From NCBI RefSeq assembly GCF_020171985.1, contig NZ_JAIVAL010000015.1, positions 57,549 through 121,548 of the forward strand: a stretch of 64,000 nucleotides of DNA. The letters are read 5' to 3'. The stretch comes from Halobacillus halophilus (lineage in GTDB: Bacteria > Bacillota > Bacilli > Bacillales > Halobacillaceae). The notes below the pieces were generated by a model. That model was given only the letters and a program-made list of their open reading frames with translations, was not told the DNA's origin and ran no database searches. Made by a program: the position numbers and the translations under genes. This document shows positions 42,125 to 51,342 of the stretch, piece after piece (position 1 is the stretch's first letter; every line of letters starts with the position of its first letter).

Positions 42125-43522
42125 TTAAATTTCTTTATAACGATACCACCAGGGTTTAGCTTCCTCAAGCTGGGCGGCTAATTTAAACAGCGTGGCTTCA
42201 TCCCCAAACTTCGCCATAAAATGTGAGCCGATCGGCACATTTTGATCATTCCAGTACAACGGGACACTCATGGCAGGCTGGCCGGTCACATTGGCATTAG
42301 GAGAAAGGTGAGCATATTGAGCTGACACCGCGAGAATCTCATCAATCGTATTTTCTTCTCCATTATAGCAGCCAAGCGGCAATGCCGACTTAGAAGTAAC
42401 CGGATGAAGCAGCACATCATAATTCTCAAAAAATCGATGAACTTTCTCACTTTCAGAAGCTAAGAACATTCGGGCCTGCTCGTATTCCATAGCTGTAAAT
42501 CGAGAAGCTTTATCAATCAAGGTAGAGAGCATTCTTTCAAGATTCTCAGCAGATGGTGCTTTTCCATTCATTTGGGCAGCATCCTGAACAGCAAGCGCTC
42601 CTCCAAGCACCCAAACCGTCACGTATGCGTCCATGAAACGGTGCAAATCAAAATCAGGATAAGCAACTTCTACTTGATGTCCTAAGGATTCCAGCAAATG
42701 GGCAGTCTCATTCACCGCTTGCTGCACATCGGGTGCAATGTCCATCAATTCCCCGAAATCAGCCAGATAGCCTACTTTAAGGGTGCCTAACTCCTCTTTA
42801 AGTACCTCCGTGTAAGGTTTTTCGTAAGCAGGGGTAGCAAACAGATCACCCATCTGCGGACCTTCCAAAACATCGAGAAGTGCCGCACTGTCCCGAACAG
42901 AACGGGTTAGAGCGTGACTAACGGCGAAACTATTCAAACGCATGGAAAAAGGTGTCCTTCCCCTGGTCGGTTTGAGTCCAAACACTCCACAGTTCGATGC
43001 TGGAATTCGAATGGATCCCCCTCCATCACTACCGTGAGCAAACGGAACCATTCCAGATGCTACAGCCGCTGCAGCTCCCCCGCTTGACCCGCCCGGGGAA
43101 TAGTTATGGTTCCAAGGATTCTTTGCGAAGCCAAGATGAACAGATTCCGTAGCGGGCGTAAAGCCGAATTCAGGTGTATTCGTTTTACCTAGAATCGTTA
43201 ATCCTGCCTGCTTATAGCGTCTAACAATCTCATCATCTGCTGATGCTTTAAACCCCTCCATTATCTTAGAACCGTAGGAAAGCGGGTATCCTTCCATCGC
43301 ATTTAAATCTTTAATTAGAAACGGAAGCCCTCTAAACACCCCATCTCTATTAATATTTGCTGCATTATCAAAAGTCTTATGTACAACTGCATTGAGCTCA
43401 GGATTCTTACGATCAATCATTTCCTTATAGTGATTAACAATTTCCTCAGGCTTCAATTTATTCTCTTCAATTAAACGCCGCTGCCCTGTCCCATCTAAGT
43501 CATGAAGTTCATATATTTCCAT
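42125..43522 (-). CDS. Amidase-signature hydrolase
   Basis: 465 residues of the amidase signature family. The Ser-cisSer-Lys triad is Lys71 (FLIKDLNAMEG), the cis-Ser in PGGSSGGAAAA (146-147) and the nucleophile Ser170 (GSDGGGSIRIPAS). Relatives act on many amides, including GatA and 6-aminohexanoate cyclic dimer hydrolase; absence of GatB/GatC nearby rules out the tRNA amidotransferase role. GGGAGG precedes the ATG. Natural substrate unknown. Confidence 0.87.
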   Translation of the reverse strand: MEIYELHDLDGTGQRRLIEENKLKPEEIVNHYKEMIDRKNPELNAVVHKTFDNAANINRDGVFRGLPFLIKDLNAMEGYPLSYGSKIMEGFKASADDEIVRRYKQAGLTILGKTNTPEFGFTPATESVHLGFAKNPWNHNYSPGGSSGGAAAAVASGMVPFAHGSDGGGSIRIPASNCGVFGLKPTRGRTPFSMRLNSFAVSHALTRSVRDSAALLDVLEGPQMGDLFATPAYEKPYTEVLKEELGTLKVGYLADFGELMDIAPDVQQAVNETAHLLESLGHQVEVAYPDFDLHRFMDAYVTVWVLGGALAVQDAAQMNGKAPSAENLERMLSTLIDKASRFTAMEYEQARMFLASESEKVHRFFENYDVLLHPVTSKSALPLGCYNGEENTIDEILAVSAQYAHLSPNANVTGQPAMSVPLYWNDQNVPIGSHFMAKFGDEATLFKLAAQLEEAKPWWYRYKEI

Positions 43523-43711
43523 ATAATCAACCTCCCTTTCCTTTCTAATTTTCTATGAAATACCATCAAAAATAAACTATTTACTACACCTCTGTCTTTT
43601 AACCTTAAGTAGAAAACAGTGAAGGACTTTCCACTAATAAATAAACAAGCCAGCGTTTATTTTCATCCAGCCAGGGAAAATTATAGCAAAGTCAAAGGAG
43701 AGGATACGTGA

Positions 43712-44347
43712 ATGAAAACCCATTTCCCCCTTAGAAGTCGAAAGCTAGTTTGGATAATTGGATTCGCCTCTTTCCTTATTGTATTATTCACATTAAATTT
43801 AATTAGTGATACACCCTCTGTAAACCTTGCCCGAAGCTTCATTGCGTTTGGCGCTTCGCCCTTGTTTATCCTGTATGCGAACCAAAACCATCTCTGGTTT
43901 CGTAAATCCTTTCGATGGCTGGTCTCAAGCAGCCACCTTCTGCTTTCCAGTGCTTTCATTTTCTTTTTCGGTGTCTTAGTCAGCTTTGAAGCTTTCTCTA
44001 TAATTCCCGGTGGATACGGCTTTTTTCTACATCTCTTCTTATTAGCTGTCTCCTCTGTTATCTATTGGGCGCCTTTGCTGCTTTCCTGCCCGTTTCACAA
44101 ATCTAATTCATTCATGTCACGATTTGCTTATTTCACGCTTACCACTCTTGTATTTTTTATTTATCATGAAGTAGCTTTTTACTATTACGGTTCACGTCCT
44201 TCGGCGGGCTTCATGAATGCAGGCCTTGCCGCCATGCTTATCACTCTATTCTATATTATTACTCAATGGGCTAATGTGGAAAGCCATACCGACCGACCTA
44301 CTGTAAAAGGATACGTGCATTCTTTGACGGAAGAAAAAAATTCATAA
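43712..44347 (+). CDS. Polytopic membrane protein of unknown function
   Basis: 211 residues with about six predicted helices and a short polar tail. Late residues (SAGFMNAGLAAMLITLFYIITQWANVES) faintly resemble CtaG-type cytochrome oxidase assembly factors, but the match is too weak to name it. AAGGAGAGG precedes the ATG. It is convergent with the TRAP operon and has no partner gene. Confidence 0.6.
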   Translation: MKTHFPLRSRKLVWIIGFASFLIVLFTLNLISDTPSVNLARSFIAFGASPLFILYANQNHLWFRKSFRWLVSSSHLLLSSAFIFFFGVLVSFEAFSIIPGGYGFFLHLFLLAVSSVIYWAPLLLSCPFHKSNSFMSRFAYFTLTTLVFFIYHEVAFYYYGSRPSAGFMNAGLAAMLITLFYIITQWANVESHTDRPTVKGYVHSLTEEKNS

Positions 44348-44348
44348 A

Positions 44349-44373
44349 AAAACAGCCAGCATAACTGACTGTT
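44349..44373 (-). terminator. Terminator of the TRAP/KDG operon
   Basis: AAACAG.CAG / CTG.CTGTTT with a 5-nt loop, then TTTTTTT on the minus strand, just after dctM. Confidence 0.8.
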
Positions 44374-44378
44374 TCGTC

Positions 44379-45668
44379 TTAAAATAAGTTAGGACTAATT
44401 AATTCTGGCAGGTAAAAAGCCACTCCTGGAATGAAAGCAATGACCAATAGTACGACCAGGACCACTGCGATGTAAGGCAAAACAGCCACAAATGATCGTT
44501 CGACTGGAAGCTTTCCAATCTTAGCTGCTAACAATAGACAGAGTCCATACGGCGGCGTAACGAGCCCTACCGCTAAGGTCATGATGGTTATGATCCCTAA
44601 TAATATAGGACTCACGTCAAAGCTGATCGCTACCGGAAGAATGACAGGAATAAACAAAATCATTGCCGGTATAGCATCCATAAATGTTCCTACAAACAGG
44701 AAAAAGCCAATGATGATTAATAGAAACAGCCATTTGCTGCCGATATTGTTCGTGAAGAACTGCTCAGCCCAGATCGACAACTGGTAATAACTCATTAATT
44801 CTCCCAGTGCATTAGCTGCTGCTAAGGCAAATAAGGAAAGAGAGCTTAACGTAAGAGTATCCACTAAAATCTTAGGGAAATCTTTAAGTTTTAATGTTTT
44901 ATAATAAAACATTCCTACAAGGACCGTATATAAAGAAGCGAATGCTGCTGCTTCTGTAGCTGTAAAAATCCCGGTAACAATACCTCCAATTAATATTACA
45001 GGTGTCATTAAAGCAGGTATCGTATCTAGAAATTGCTTAACGAAGTTTTTCATGGAAGCCTTTTGATAAGTAGGGTAATTTCTTTTCAGTGCTAATACAT
45101 AAACAATAATCATCATACCTAATCCGACCAGTATCCCAGGGATAATCCCTACCATAAATAGAGCACCAACGGATACATTAGTAAGACCCGCATATATAAT
45201 CATAGGGATACTAGGAGGGATAATAACCCCGATGGTAGATGAAGCAGCAGTTATACCGACGGCATTCTCCGTATCATATCCCTGCTTCTTCATATTAGGA
45301 ATAAGAATTTTACCTACTCCGGCTGTATCTGCCTGCGAAGCACCTGACACTCCTGCAAAGATCATCGATACTAAGATGTTAGCATGAGCGAGGCCGCCGC
45401 GTATGTGACCGACGATCGAGAGCGAGAAGTTAATTAGCTTTTGAGAGATCTGGCCACTATTCATGAGATTAGCCGCAAGAATAAATAATGGCACAGCAAT
45501 TAACACAAAGGAGTCTAGACCATTTAACATTTTCACTGGAACAGTGACCTCCGGGATATAAGGAACATTGAAAATCCCGATCATCGCCACGATTCCGATG
45601 ACAAACGCTATTGGTATCCCGATCAGCATTAATAGAATGAATAGAACGACTAGAATGGAACCAATCAT
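44379..45668 (-). CDS. dctM: TRAP transporter large permease (DctM)
   Basis: 429 residues, about 12 helices, the proton/sodium-coupled membrane subunit of a tripartite ATP-independent transporter. DctM motifs: GIPIAFVIG near the start, SGASQADTAGVGKILIP, PPSIPMIIYAGLT, and TPPYGLCLLLA near the end. It overlaps dctQ by ATGA. Last gene of the LacI-controlled operon. The substrate is probably a sugar acid given the kinase and aldolase upstream. Confidence 0.92.
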   Translation of the reverse strand: MIGSILVVLFILLMLIGIPIAFVIGIVAMIGIFNVPYIPEVTVPVKMLNGLDSFVLIAVPLFILAANLMNSGQISQKLINFSLSIVGHIRGGLAHANILVSMIFAGVSGASQADTAGVGKILIPNMKKQGYDTENAVGITAASSTIGVIIPPSIPMIIYAGLTNVSVGALFMVGIIPGILVGLGMMIIVYVLALKRNYPTYQKASMKNFVKQFLDTIPALMTPVILIGGIVTGIFTATEAAAFASLYTVLVGMFYYKTLKLKDFPKILVDTLTLSSLSLFALAAANALGELMSYYQLSIWAEQFFTNNIGSKWLFLLIIIGFFLFVGTFMDAIPAMILFIPVILPVAISFDVSPILLGIITIMTLAVGLVTPPYGLCLLLAAKIGKLPVERSFVAVLPYIAVVLVVLLVIAFIPGVAFYLPELISPNLF

Positions 45669-46144
45669 TGGGCCGCCTCCTTCTGACTGAAGTTTTTAAG
45701 CGTTCTTACGATGTGGGCGAATGTATAAATCACCATGGTTCCCCCCATAATCGGAACAGAAATCCAAACATACCCCATCTTTAATTGCGGGAGCGAAACC
45801 CAATTGTAGTTCCAGAAGTTTAGTACCGCTTGCCAGCCATAGTAAGTAATAGCTAGTGTGAACACTAAAAGAATTGAATCATTTACCAAATATAAAGTAC
45901 TTCTGCCCTTCCCTTTAAACTTCTTTAAAAGCATATCAAAATTGAAATGCTCTCTGCGGTTGAGCATGACAGAGGCCCCCATAAAAACGGCCCAGATAAA
46001 AGAGTACGTAGCCACTTCTTCTGTCCATACTGCCGACACTCCCATAAACCTTGTGACAACCTGGATCACAATCGTGATAAAGAAAGCGACAAGAAATAAA
46101 ACGCCAATAACCAATTGAATTCGTTCTAATAATTTTATAAGCAT
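45665..46144 (-). CDS. dctQ: TRAP transporter small permease (DctQ)
   Basis: 159 residues with four helices, the small membrane subunit of the TRAP complex. Typical features are VWTEEVATYSFIWAVFMGASVMLNRREHF, which is the DctQ signature between helices 2 and 3. AAGGAGGG lies about 12 bases before the ATG. A hairpin in the 68-base gap after dctP (46170-46205) may set the excess of binding protein over permease. Confidence 0.88.
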   Translation of the reverse strand: MLIKLLERIQLVIGVLFLVAFFITIVIQVVTRFMGVSAVWTEEVATYSFIWAVFMGASVMLNRREHFNFDMLLKKFKGKGRSTLYLVNDSILLVFTLAITYYGWQAVLNFWNYNWVSLPQLKMGYVWISVPIMGGTMVIYTFAHIVRTLKNFSQKEAAQ

Positions 46145-46212
46145 GCTCTCACTTACCCTCCTTAAAGAAGACTAAAGGGAAGGACACAATGTCAACTGTG
46201 CCCAGCCTTCTT

Positions 46213-47250
46213 CTACTTCATTTCTCTTATTTTCTTAAGCATATCTTGAGTGCCTACTCTTTCTGCTGTTTCATCTTGAATGGTTTCTGCCTTTTTAATG
46301 AATGGTTCACGATCGATCTGGTTAACTTCTGCACCATCATCTATGGCTTGCTGCTTATACTCTTCTTCTTGAGCATATAAAGCTTCGCGTTCTTTCTTCA
46401 CAGCCGCTTCGGCCGCTTCCATAACTGTTTGCTTTTGTTCGTCGCTGTATGAATCAAATTTTTTCCCGTTGATTAACAAGAAACGTGTGGTGTAATCATG
46501 AGCTGTTTCAGTAATATATTTTCCGTTTTCCGTTTTGTGGTGATTCTGCTGGACAAAGTAAGGATAAGCATTTTCGGCAGCATCTACTACACCTTGCTGA
46601 AGGGCCTGGTAAAGCTCACCCCATGCTACTGCCGTTGGAACAGCCCCTGTGCTTTCCCAATATTTAGCAACTGCACCGGAAGTTTGCGTACGGTATTTCA
46701 TTCCACTAATGTCTTCCATGGAATTCAAAGGCTTCTTACCATAGTAATGACGAACTCCAGCCGTCCAGTAGCCAAGAAGCTTAAAGTCGTTATTAGATTT
46801 TTCATTAATGATATCTGCCATTTGATCGCCAATTTCTCCATCTACTACTTTTTCCCAATGCTCGTAGCTATCAAAAATATAAGGAGTAGCAAACATATCA
46901 ATCTCTTGGATCCCCGTCTTAGACATGAATCCTGGAGATACTAACACAACATCTGCCCCACCTAGTTTAAGCTTTTCTACTAACTCAGACTCGCTAGTTC
47001 CTAATGTTCCAGCGTGTACCTCTACCTCTACATTTTCATTTTCTTCTGCAACTTTCTTGAACTCTTTCATTCCAATTTGATAAGGGTTTTCCGGTGAAGT
47101 CTGGTTATGCGCTGCAATAATCTTCAAACTTTCGCCTTCACCCTCACCTGATGATCCCCCTGTTTCGTTTCCACTTCCGCCACAACCTGTTAGCGCAAAA
47201 ACCATACCGGCGATTACAAGAACAATGATAGAAAATGATTTTTTCTGCAT
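46213..47250 (-). CDS. dctP: TRAP transporter solute-binding lipoprotein (DctP)
   Basis: 345 residues. A lipoprotein signal ends at FALTGC (Cys23), followed by a Gly/Ser/Glu-rich linker. The DctP fold shows AAHNQTSPENPYQIGMKEF at the N-terminus and GAVPTAVAWGELYQALQQGVVDAAENAY, with the Arg in KYRTQTSGA that usually binds the substrate carboxylate. That points to an organic acid ligand such as a uronate or ketodeoxygluconate. AGGAGG precedes the ATG, and a cre-like site lies 20 bases upstream. Confidence 0.9.
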   Translation of the reverse strand: MQKKSFSIIVLVIAGMVFALTGCGGSGNETGGSSGEGEGESLKIIAAHNQTSPENPYQIGMKEFKKVAEENENVEVEVHAGTLGTSESELVEKLKLGGADVVLVSPGFMSKTGIQEIDMFATPYIFDSYEHWEKVVDGEIGDQMADIINEKSNNDFKLLGYWTAGVRHYYGKKPLNSMEDISGMKYRTQTSGAVAKYWESTGAVPTAVAWGELYQALQQGVVDAAENAYPYFVQQNHHKTENGKYITETAHDYTTRFLLINGKKFDSYSDEQKQTVMEAAEAAVKKEREALYAQEEEYKQQAIDDGAEVNQIDREPFIKKAETIQDETAERVGTQDMLKKIREMK

Positions 47251-47269
47251 AAATGAACCTCCTATTATT

Positions 47270-47283
47270 TGAATACGCTTTCA
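47270..47283 (-). promoter_or_regulatory. cre-like site before dctP
   Basis: TGAATACGCTTTCA (part of TTTGAATACGCTTTCAAA) differs from the cre consensus at one position. It sits in the 38-base gap between eda and dctP, inside the operon, where CcpA could act as a roadblock or on an internal promoter. Confidence 0.45.
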
Positions 47284-47288
47284 AATTT

Positions 47289-47930
47289 TTATAAATTTTC
47301 CATTACAGAAACTTGATCCACATACTCGTTCGCTAATTCTTCCAATCTCTTATAATCTTTTTCACTATTGAGATTACTTGCTGAAACCAATTGACTTCCT
47401 ATCCCGACAACTTCTGCTCCACTTTCTAAGAACTCCTTCATGTTGCTTAAATGAATGCCACCTGTAGCCATAATTGAAACTTGAGGAAGCGGTCCTTTTA
47501 TACTTTTAATAAATTCTGGACCCATAGTGCTTGCTGGAAAAACTTTCACCATATCCGCTCCATATTCATAAGCAGTTAGAATTTCTGTAGGAGTGAACGC
47601 CCCTGGTATACAAACTTTTCCATATCTATTGGCTGCCCGTATTGTCTCAACGTTTAGTGTTGGAGCCACGATAAAATCTGCACCAGCCGCTATCATTTGG
47701 ATAGCTGTCTCTCCATCAAGTACGGTGCCTGCCCCTACTAAAAATTCTTCCTTACACTCTTGCTTCACCTGTGTGATCATTGTGGCACAGCCTGGTGTTT
47801 CTGCGGTGATTTCAATAGCTTTAATCCCGCCATTTTGCAAAGATTTGGCTATGTTTACGATCTGGTCTTGTTTGGCCTTTCTGATAACCGGGACAACTTT
47901 CGCATTTTTTAACTGCTGTAAATGTGTCAT
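47289..47930 (-). CDS. eda: KDPG/KHG aldolase
   Basis: 213 residues. The class I aldolase motifs are present: catalytic Glu in IEITAETPG, GAGTVLDGETA, the Schiff-base Lys in DMVKVFPASTMGP, and IMATGGI. It cleaves 2-keto-3-deoxy-6-phosphogluconate to pyruvate and glyceraldehyde 3-phosphate. AGGAGGCG precedes the ATG. Together with the upstream sugar kinase it gives a complete KDG-to-glycolysis route. Confidence 0.92.
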   Translation of the reverse strand: MTHLQQLKNAKVVPVIRKAKQDQIVNIAKSLQNGGIKAIEITAETPGCATMITQVKQECKEEFLVGAGTVLDGETAIQMIAAGADFIVAPTLNVETIRAANRYGKVCIPGAFTPTEILTAYEYGADMVKVFPASTMGPEFIKSIKGPLPQVSIMATGGIHLSNMKEFLESGAEVVGIGSQLVSASNLNSEKDYKRLEELANEYVDQVSVMENL

Positions 47931-47944
47931 GTCCGCCTCCTCTT

Positions 47945-48499
47945 TTACTCTAAATTGGCATGCCGTTTCGTCATTTCTTCATATGAACTCATCGGACGCT
48001 GGTTTAAGCTGTAAATGATAATGGCATCTAAAAGTAAGTGGAGAGATTGATCAAATTGATTGCCGAGTGGTTGGATCGTTTCTGGTTCACTTGGCAATCG
48101 TTTCTTAGTGGCTGCCGGTACAATCAATTTCTTATCACTGATCTCGGCAAGCTTAGAATCTGGATTAGTGGTGATTGCTATAACCTCTGCTCCTGCGTTG
48201 TGAGCACTTAAAGCCTGTTGATAGATAGAAGCCGTCGAGCCAGATCCGGATATGGCGATTAATAGATCACCCTCTTCAATGCTCGGGGTTATGGTTTCTC
48301 CAGTGACATACACGGGATAGTCTCCATGCATTAATCTCATGGCGAAGGCCTTCCCCATCAGCCCTGAACGTCCTTCCCCCGTCACAAAGATTCTGGCTGC
48401 CTGGTTGATAGACAACGAAACCTCTGTAGCCTGATTTTCATCTATAAGCGATAGTACTTCGGAAACTTCATTACTGACCGTCAGAATCGTCTGCTTCAT
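47945..48499 (-). CDS. hxlB: 6-phospho-3-hexuloisomerase (SIS domain)
   Basis: 184 residues. The SIS domain carries GEGRSGLMGKAFAMRLMHGD and VTGETITPSIEEGDLLIAISGSGST, the pattern of PHI enzymes that interconvert fructose 6-phosphate and arabino-3-hexulose 6-phosphate (RuMP pathway). It overlaps hxlA by 29 bases. ATG 48499 was chosen; a TTG at 48508 is possible since AAGGAG lies close. Its presence in a sugar-acid operon, not next to formaldehyde genes, is unusual. Confidence 0.83.
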   Translation of the reverse strand: MKQTILTVSNEVSEVLSLIDENQATEVSLSINQAARIFVTGEGRSGLMGKAFAMRLMHGDYPVYVTGETITPSIEEGDLLIAISGSGSTASIYQQALSAHNAGAEVIAITTNPDSKLAEISDKKLIVPAATKKRLPSEPETIQPLGNQFDQSLHLLLDAIIIYSLNQRPMSSYEEMTKRHANLE

Positions 48500-49121
48500 A
48501 TTTATCAATTTCTCCTTTCAGAAGAGATGCTGTTTCTTTAGGATCCGGCTGCTTGGTTATCCCACTCCCAATAATTAAAGTGTCTGGTTCATGGGCGAGG
48601 ATTGTTGGCAGCGAAGATAAGTTAATTCCTCCAGCAACAGCTACTTCAAGAGATGGAAGATCCTTTACTAAAGAAAATAAGTCATCACTCATCTCTCCTG
48701 ATTTCTGCATATCTTTACCAAAATGCAGGCTAACTAAATCCACTCCCACAGCAGTTAACTGCTTCAATCTCTCTTGATCTGTTATCCCTAAAAGATCTAC
48801 CATAATTCTTTTGTTTCGGTCTTCAGCAACTTGGAGCATATCTTGAATGGTCTGATCTGCAGCAAAAGCCATAACCGTGGTAATATCTGCCCCGGCATCA
48901 AATGCCTGAGCTGCCTCATGCTTTCCTGCATCACACGTTTTCATGTCTGCCACAATCACTTTCTCAGGATACTCTTTTCGAATACGCCGAATGATACTCA
49001 TCCCGTATTCTTTTATGACGCCTGTACCTACTTCAATCCAATCTGTAGATTCATAGGTTGCCTGAATCAAGTGCATACATTCTTCCTCGGTTAAACGATC
49101 TAACGCAATCTGAAGATTCAT
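48471..49121 (-). CDS. hxlA: 3-hexulose-6-phosphate synthase family protein
   Basis: 216 residues in the orotidine-decarboxylase superfamily. The DxKxxD motif is VADMKTCDAGKHEA, followed by AFDAGADITTVMAFA and LHFGKDMQ, closer to HPS than to 3-keto-L-gulonate-6-phosphate decarboxylase (which has DxKIxDxG). HPS joins formaldehyde to ribulose 5-phosphate, and runs in reverse to make pentose phosphate. GAGGTGA precedes the ATG, which lies 9 bases after kdgK. The neighbouring PHI gene supports HPS. Confidence 0.8.
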   Translation of the reverse strand: MNLQIALDRLTEEECMHLIQATYESTDWIEVGTGVIKEYGMSIIRRIRKEYPEKVIVADMKTCDAGKHEAAQAFDAGADITTVMAFAADQTIQDMLQVAEDRNKRIMVDLLGITDQERLKQLTAVGVDLVSLHFGKDMQKSGEMSDDLFSLVKDLPSLEVAVAGGINLSSLPTILAHEPDTLIIGSGITKQPDPKETASLLKGEIDKYEADDSDGQ

Positions 49122-49130
49122 TTCATCACC

Positions 49131-50084
49131 TCAACGTTCTACATATTCTCTTTCGCCTAATTGAATTAACACTTCTTCCAGCTCTGGCAAGCCTTCATTA
49201 TCGCCATAAACACTAACAACCATGGCGCCAATAGTATTAGCAAATCTTAATGTCCTTTCAAGACCCCAACCTTTAAGAATCCCGAATATAAATCCGGCAT
49301 CAAATCCATCCCCAGCTCCCACGGTATCGACCACTTTCGCTGGTTTGCTAGGCGGAAGACTCAATGTTTCGTTCCCGCAGTAACCAATAGCTCCTTCTGC
49401 TCCTTTTTTAATAGCAATGGTGGAGATTCCGTATTGCTTGCAGGCATCGATGATTTCATCAGGCTGACTAACTCCGAGGAGCAGGGCGGCTTCGTCTACC
49501 CCTGTTAGCATAATATCTACGTAAGGAAGTAATTGTTTTAGGTTTTTCTGTGCTTCTTCTTTGCTCCATAGTTTCAATCGAATGTTTGGATCGAAGGAAA
49601 TAAGGGCTCCATGATCTTTAGCGATGGTTATGGCCCGCTTAAGTAAAGGAATATTCTTTTGAGGGTCAATGGCTGCAAATACTCCTGTAATGTGAAGTAA
49701 TCTAGTATTTCTAAGGGAATCTATATTTAATGTTTTCTCCGTCAGTTCTGTCGTTGGAGAGGGATAACGATAGTAGAAGGTCTTCCCATTCCCTCCTTCA
49801 CGAATCTCTTTAAAGTTTAGCGAGGTTTGGTAATTATCCAGAAGTTTCACCGCAGAAGTATCCACCCCTTCCCCTCTCGCAAAATTCCTAATATACTTTC
49901 CAAACTCATCATTTCCTAGGCAGCTCAACCACCTCGTCTGCAGTCCCAAACGAGCACAGCCGATAGCAACATTAAATTCTGCTCCTCCTGCTTTCCTTTG
50001 AAAAGTAGAGGCAAACCGCATAGGTCCCGTCTGGGAAGGATCAAGCGTGATCATTGCATCGCCTATAGTTAAAACATCATTCAT
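49131..50084 (-). CDS. kdgK: 2-keto-3-deoxygluconate kinase (PfkB family)
   Basis: 317 residues. PfkB signatures: GGAEFNVAIGCARLG near the N-terminus and DTVGAGDGFDAGFIFG with the catalytic Asp near the C-terminus. KDG kinases have this length and are usually linked to KDPG aldolase, as here. ATG 50084 follows AGGAGG. Another sugar-acid or fructose-like kinase activity is possible, but eda in the same operon makes KDG the best guess. Confidence 0.83.
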   Translation of the reverse strand: MNDVLTIGDAMITLDPSQTGPMRFASTFQRKAGGAEFNVAIGCARLGLQTRWLSCLGNDEFGKYIRNFARGEGVDTSAVKLLDNYQTSLNFKEIREGGNGKTFYYRYPSPTTELTEKTLNIDSLRNTRLLHITGVFAAIDPQKNIPLLKRAITIAKDHGALISFDPNIRLKLWSKEEAQKNLKQLLPYVDIMLTGVDEAALLLGVSQPDEIIDACKQYGISTIAIKKGAEGAIGYCGNETLSLPPSKPAKVVDTVGAGDGFDAGFIFGILKGWGLERTLRFANTIGAMVVSVYGDNEGLPELEEVLIQLGEREYVER

Positions 50085-50110
50085 ATTTTCGATCCTCCTC
50101 AAGTGGCTAA

Positions 50111-51115
50111 TTAAACCGATTCCCTGATCATTAAAGTTGGCTTAAAACGGTAATCAGGCCGGTCATCTCGTATCTTATTCTGCTTAATTTTATTTAACAA
50201 AAGCTCGGCTGACATCTTACCCATTTTGAATGTAGGCTGAGCTACTGTTGTAATGGTCGGGGTATAAAAGCTTGCAAAGGATACGTCGTCAATGCCGATA
50301 ATGGCTAGATCTTCCGGTATTCTGAGATCCTTTTGCTTCACATATTTTAATACCTCCACTAAAACCAGATCATTACCTGCAAGTATAGCTTCCGGGGGCT
50401 GTTTTTGCCCTAGCATCTGATCCAAAGCAGCTTGTATCTCCTGAGGAGCTACACTGCTGATATAATTCTCGTTTTCTGGTATACCATGCTTTGTTAAAGC
50501 ATTTTGATAACCTTTCAGTCTTTCAAGACGTGGTGTAATACTATCAATGATAGAAGTAGTAATAAGTCCAATCCTGTTGTAGTTTCTTTCCACAAAATGA
50601 TCTACCGCAAGTTCAGATGCCACTTCATTCTCTAGCATAATGGAGGAGACCGGGATATCTGGAACCGAGCGATCCAGAAATACTACAGGGTATTTCTCAT
50701 CGAGCATGCGCTGGTACAATTCTCTATTATTCCCAGTAGGGAAAATGATAAGTCCGTCCACCTGCTTGGCTCTTAGCATTTCAATGTAACGCTTTTCTTT
50801 TATGGGATCGTCGTCTGCGTTACAAACAATGGTATGAAAACCTTCCTCGTTGCACACATCTTCAATAGATCTGCTCACCTCTGTCGAAAAGGTGTGTAGT
50901 ATGTTCGCCACTATAACTCCTATAGTTTTAGTACTTTTTTGTTTCAGACTTCTAGCCACAATATTTGGTTGATAACCTAGGTCTTCTATTGCTTTTTTTA
51001 TTCTTGCTTTAGTTTTTTCACCCATATAGTCATATCGTTCGTTTAAATACTGCGACACAGTACTCTTTGAGACCGCTGCGTGATTAGCTACATCGGCTAT
51101 TGTTATTTTTTTCAT
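50111..51115 (-). CDS. kdgR: LacI-family repressor of the sugar-acid operon (KdgR-like)
   Basis: 334 residues: HTH and hinge at the N-terminus (KKITIADVANHAAVSKSTVSQYLNER, then LGYQPNIVARSLKQ) and a periplasmic-binding-protein-like sensor domain. It is the first gene of the operon, 26 bases before kdgK, and two LacI-type palindromes cover its own transcription start, so it is autoregulated. By analogy with B. subtilis KdgR the inducer would be KDG or its phosphate. Confidence 0.87.
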   Translation of the reverse strand: MKKITIADVANHAAVSKSTVSQYLNERYDYMGEKTKARIKKAIEDLGYQPNIVARSLKQKSTKTIGVIVANILHTFSTEVSRSIEDVCNEEGFHTIVCNADDDPIKEKRYIEMLRAKQVDGLIIFPTGNNRELYQRMLDEKYPVVFLDRSVPDIPVSSIMLENEVASELAVDHFVERNYNRIGLITTSIIDSITPRLERLKGYQNALTKHGIPENENYISSVAPQEIQAALDQMLGQKQPPEAILAGNDLVLVEVLKYVKQKDLRIPEDLAIIGIDDVSFASFYTPTITTVAQPTFKMGKMSAELLLNKIKQNKIRDDRPDYRFKPTLMIRESV

Positions 51116-51155
51116 CGGCTAGTCTCCATATCTTTATTTGATTATTTCTAAATTA

Positions 51156-51215
51156 CTAAACCGATTTACTAAATCGATTTAGTGAAAGTATAAAATACAT
51201 GAAAGCGCTTTACAA
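51156..51215 (-). promoter_or_regulatory. Operon promoter with two adjacent LacI-type operators and cre-like box
   Basis: On the minus strand: -35 TTGTAA (51210-51215), 17 bp, -10 TATACT (51187-51192). A perfect palindrome CTAAATCGATTTAG (51169-51182) and a two-mismatch copy CTAAACCGATTTAC (51156-51169) sit end to end over the start site. TGAAAGCGCTTTAC (51200-51213), overlapping the -35 and spacer, is one base off the relaxed cre consensus. Confidence 0.75.
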
Positions 51216-51342
51216 CCTTTTTTTCTGAATTTTTTCGTTCGATTCTCTGCCTGGAAGGTTTTAACCCCATGGAAATGAGGCTTTCAACCAATTTTCTTTT
51301 ATCAGAAAAATTTCTTCCTCTCTATTCTCTGATCATTAAAAA

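Noticed and set aside
42125..43522. Amidase as GatA of the tRNA amidotransferase
   Set aside because: No gatB or gatC nearby and the sequence outside the catalytic core is unlike GatA.
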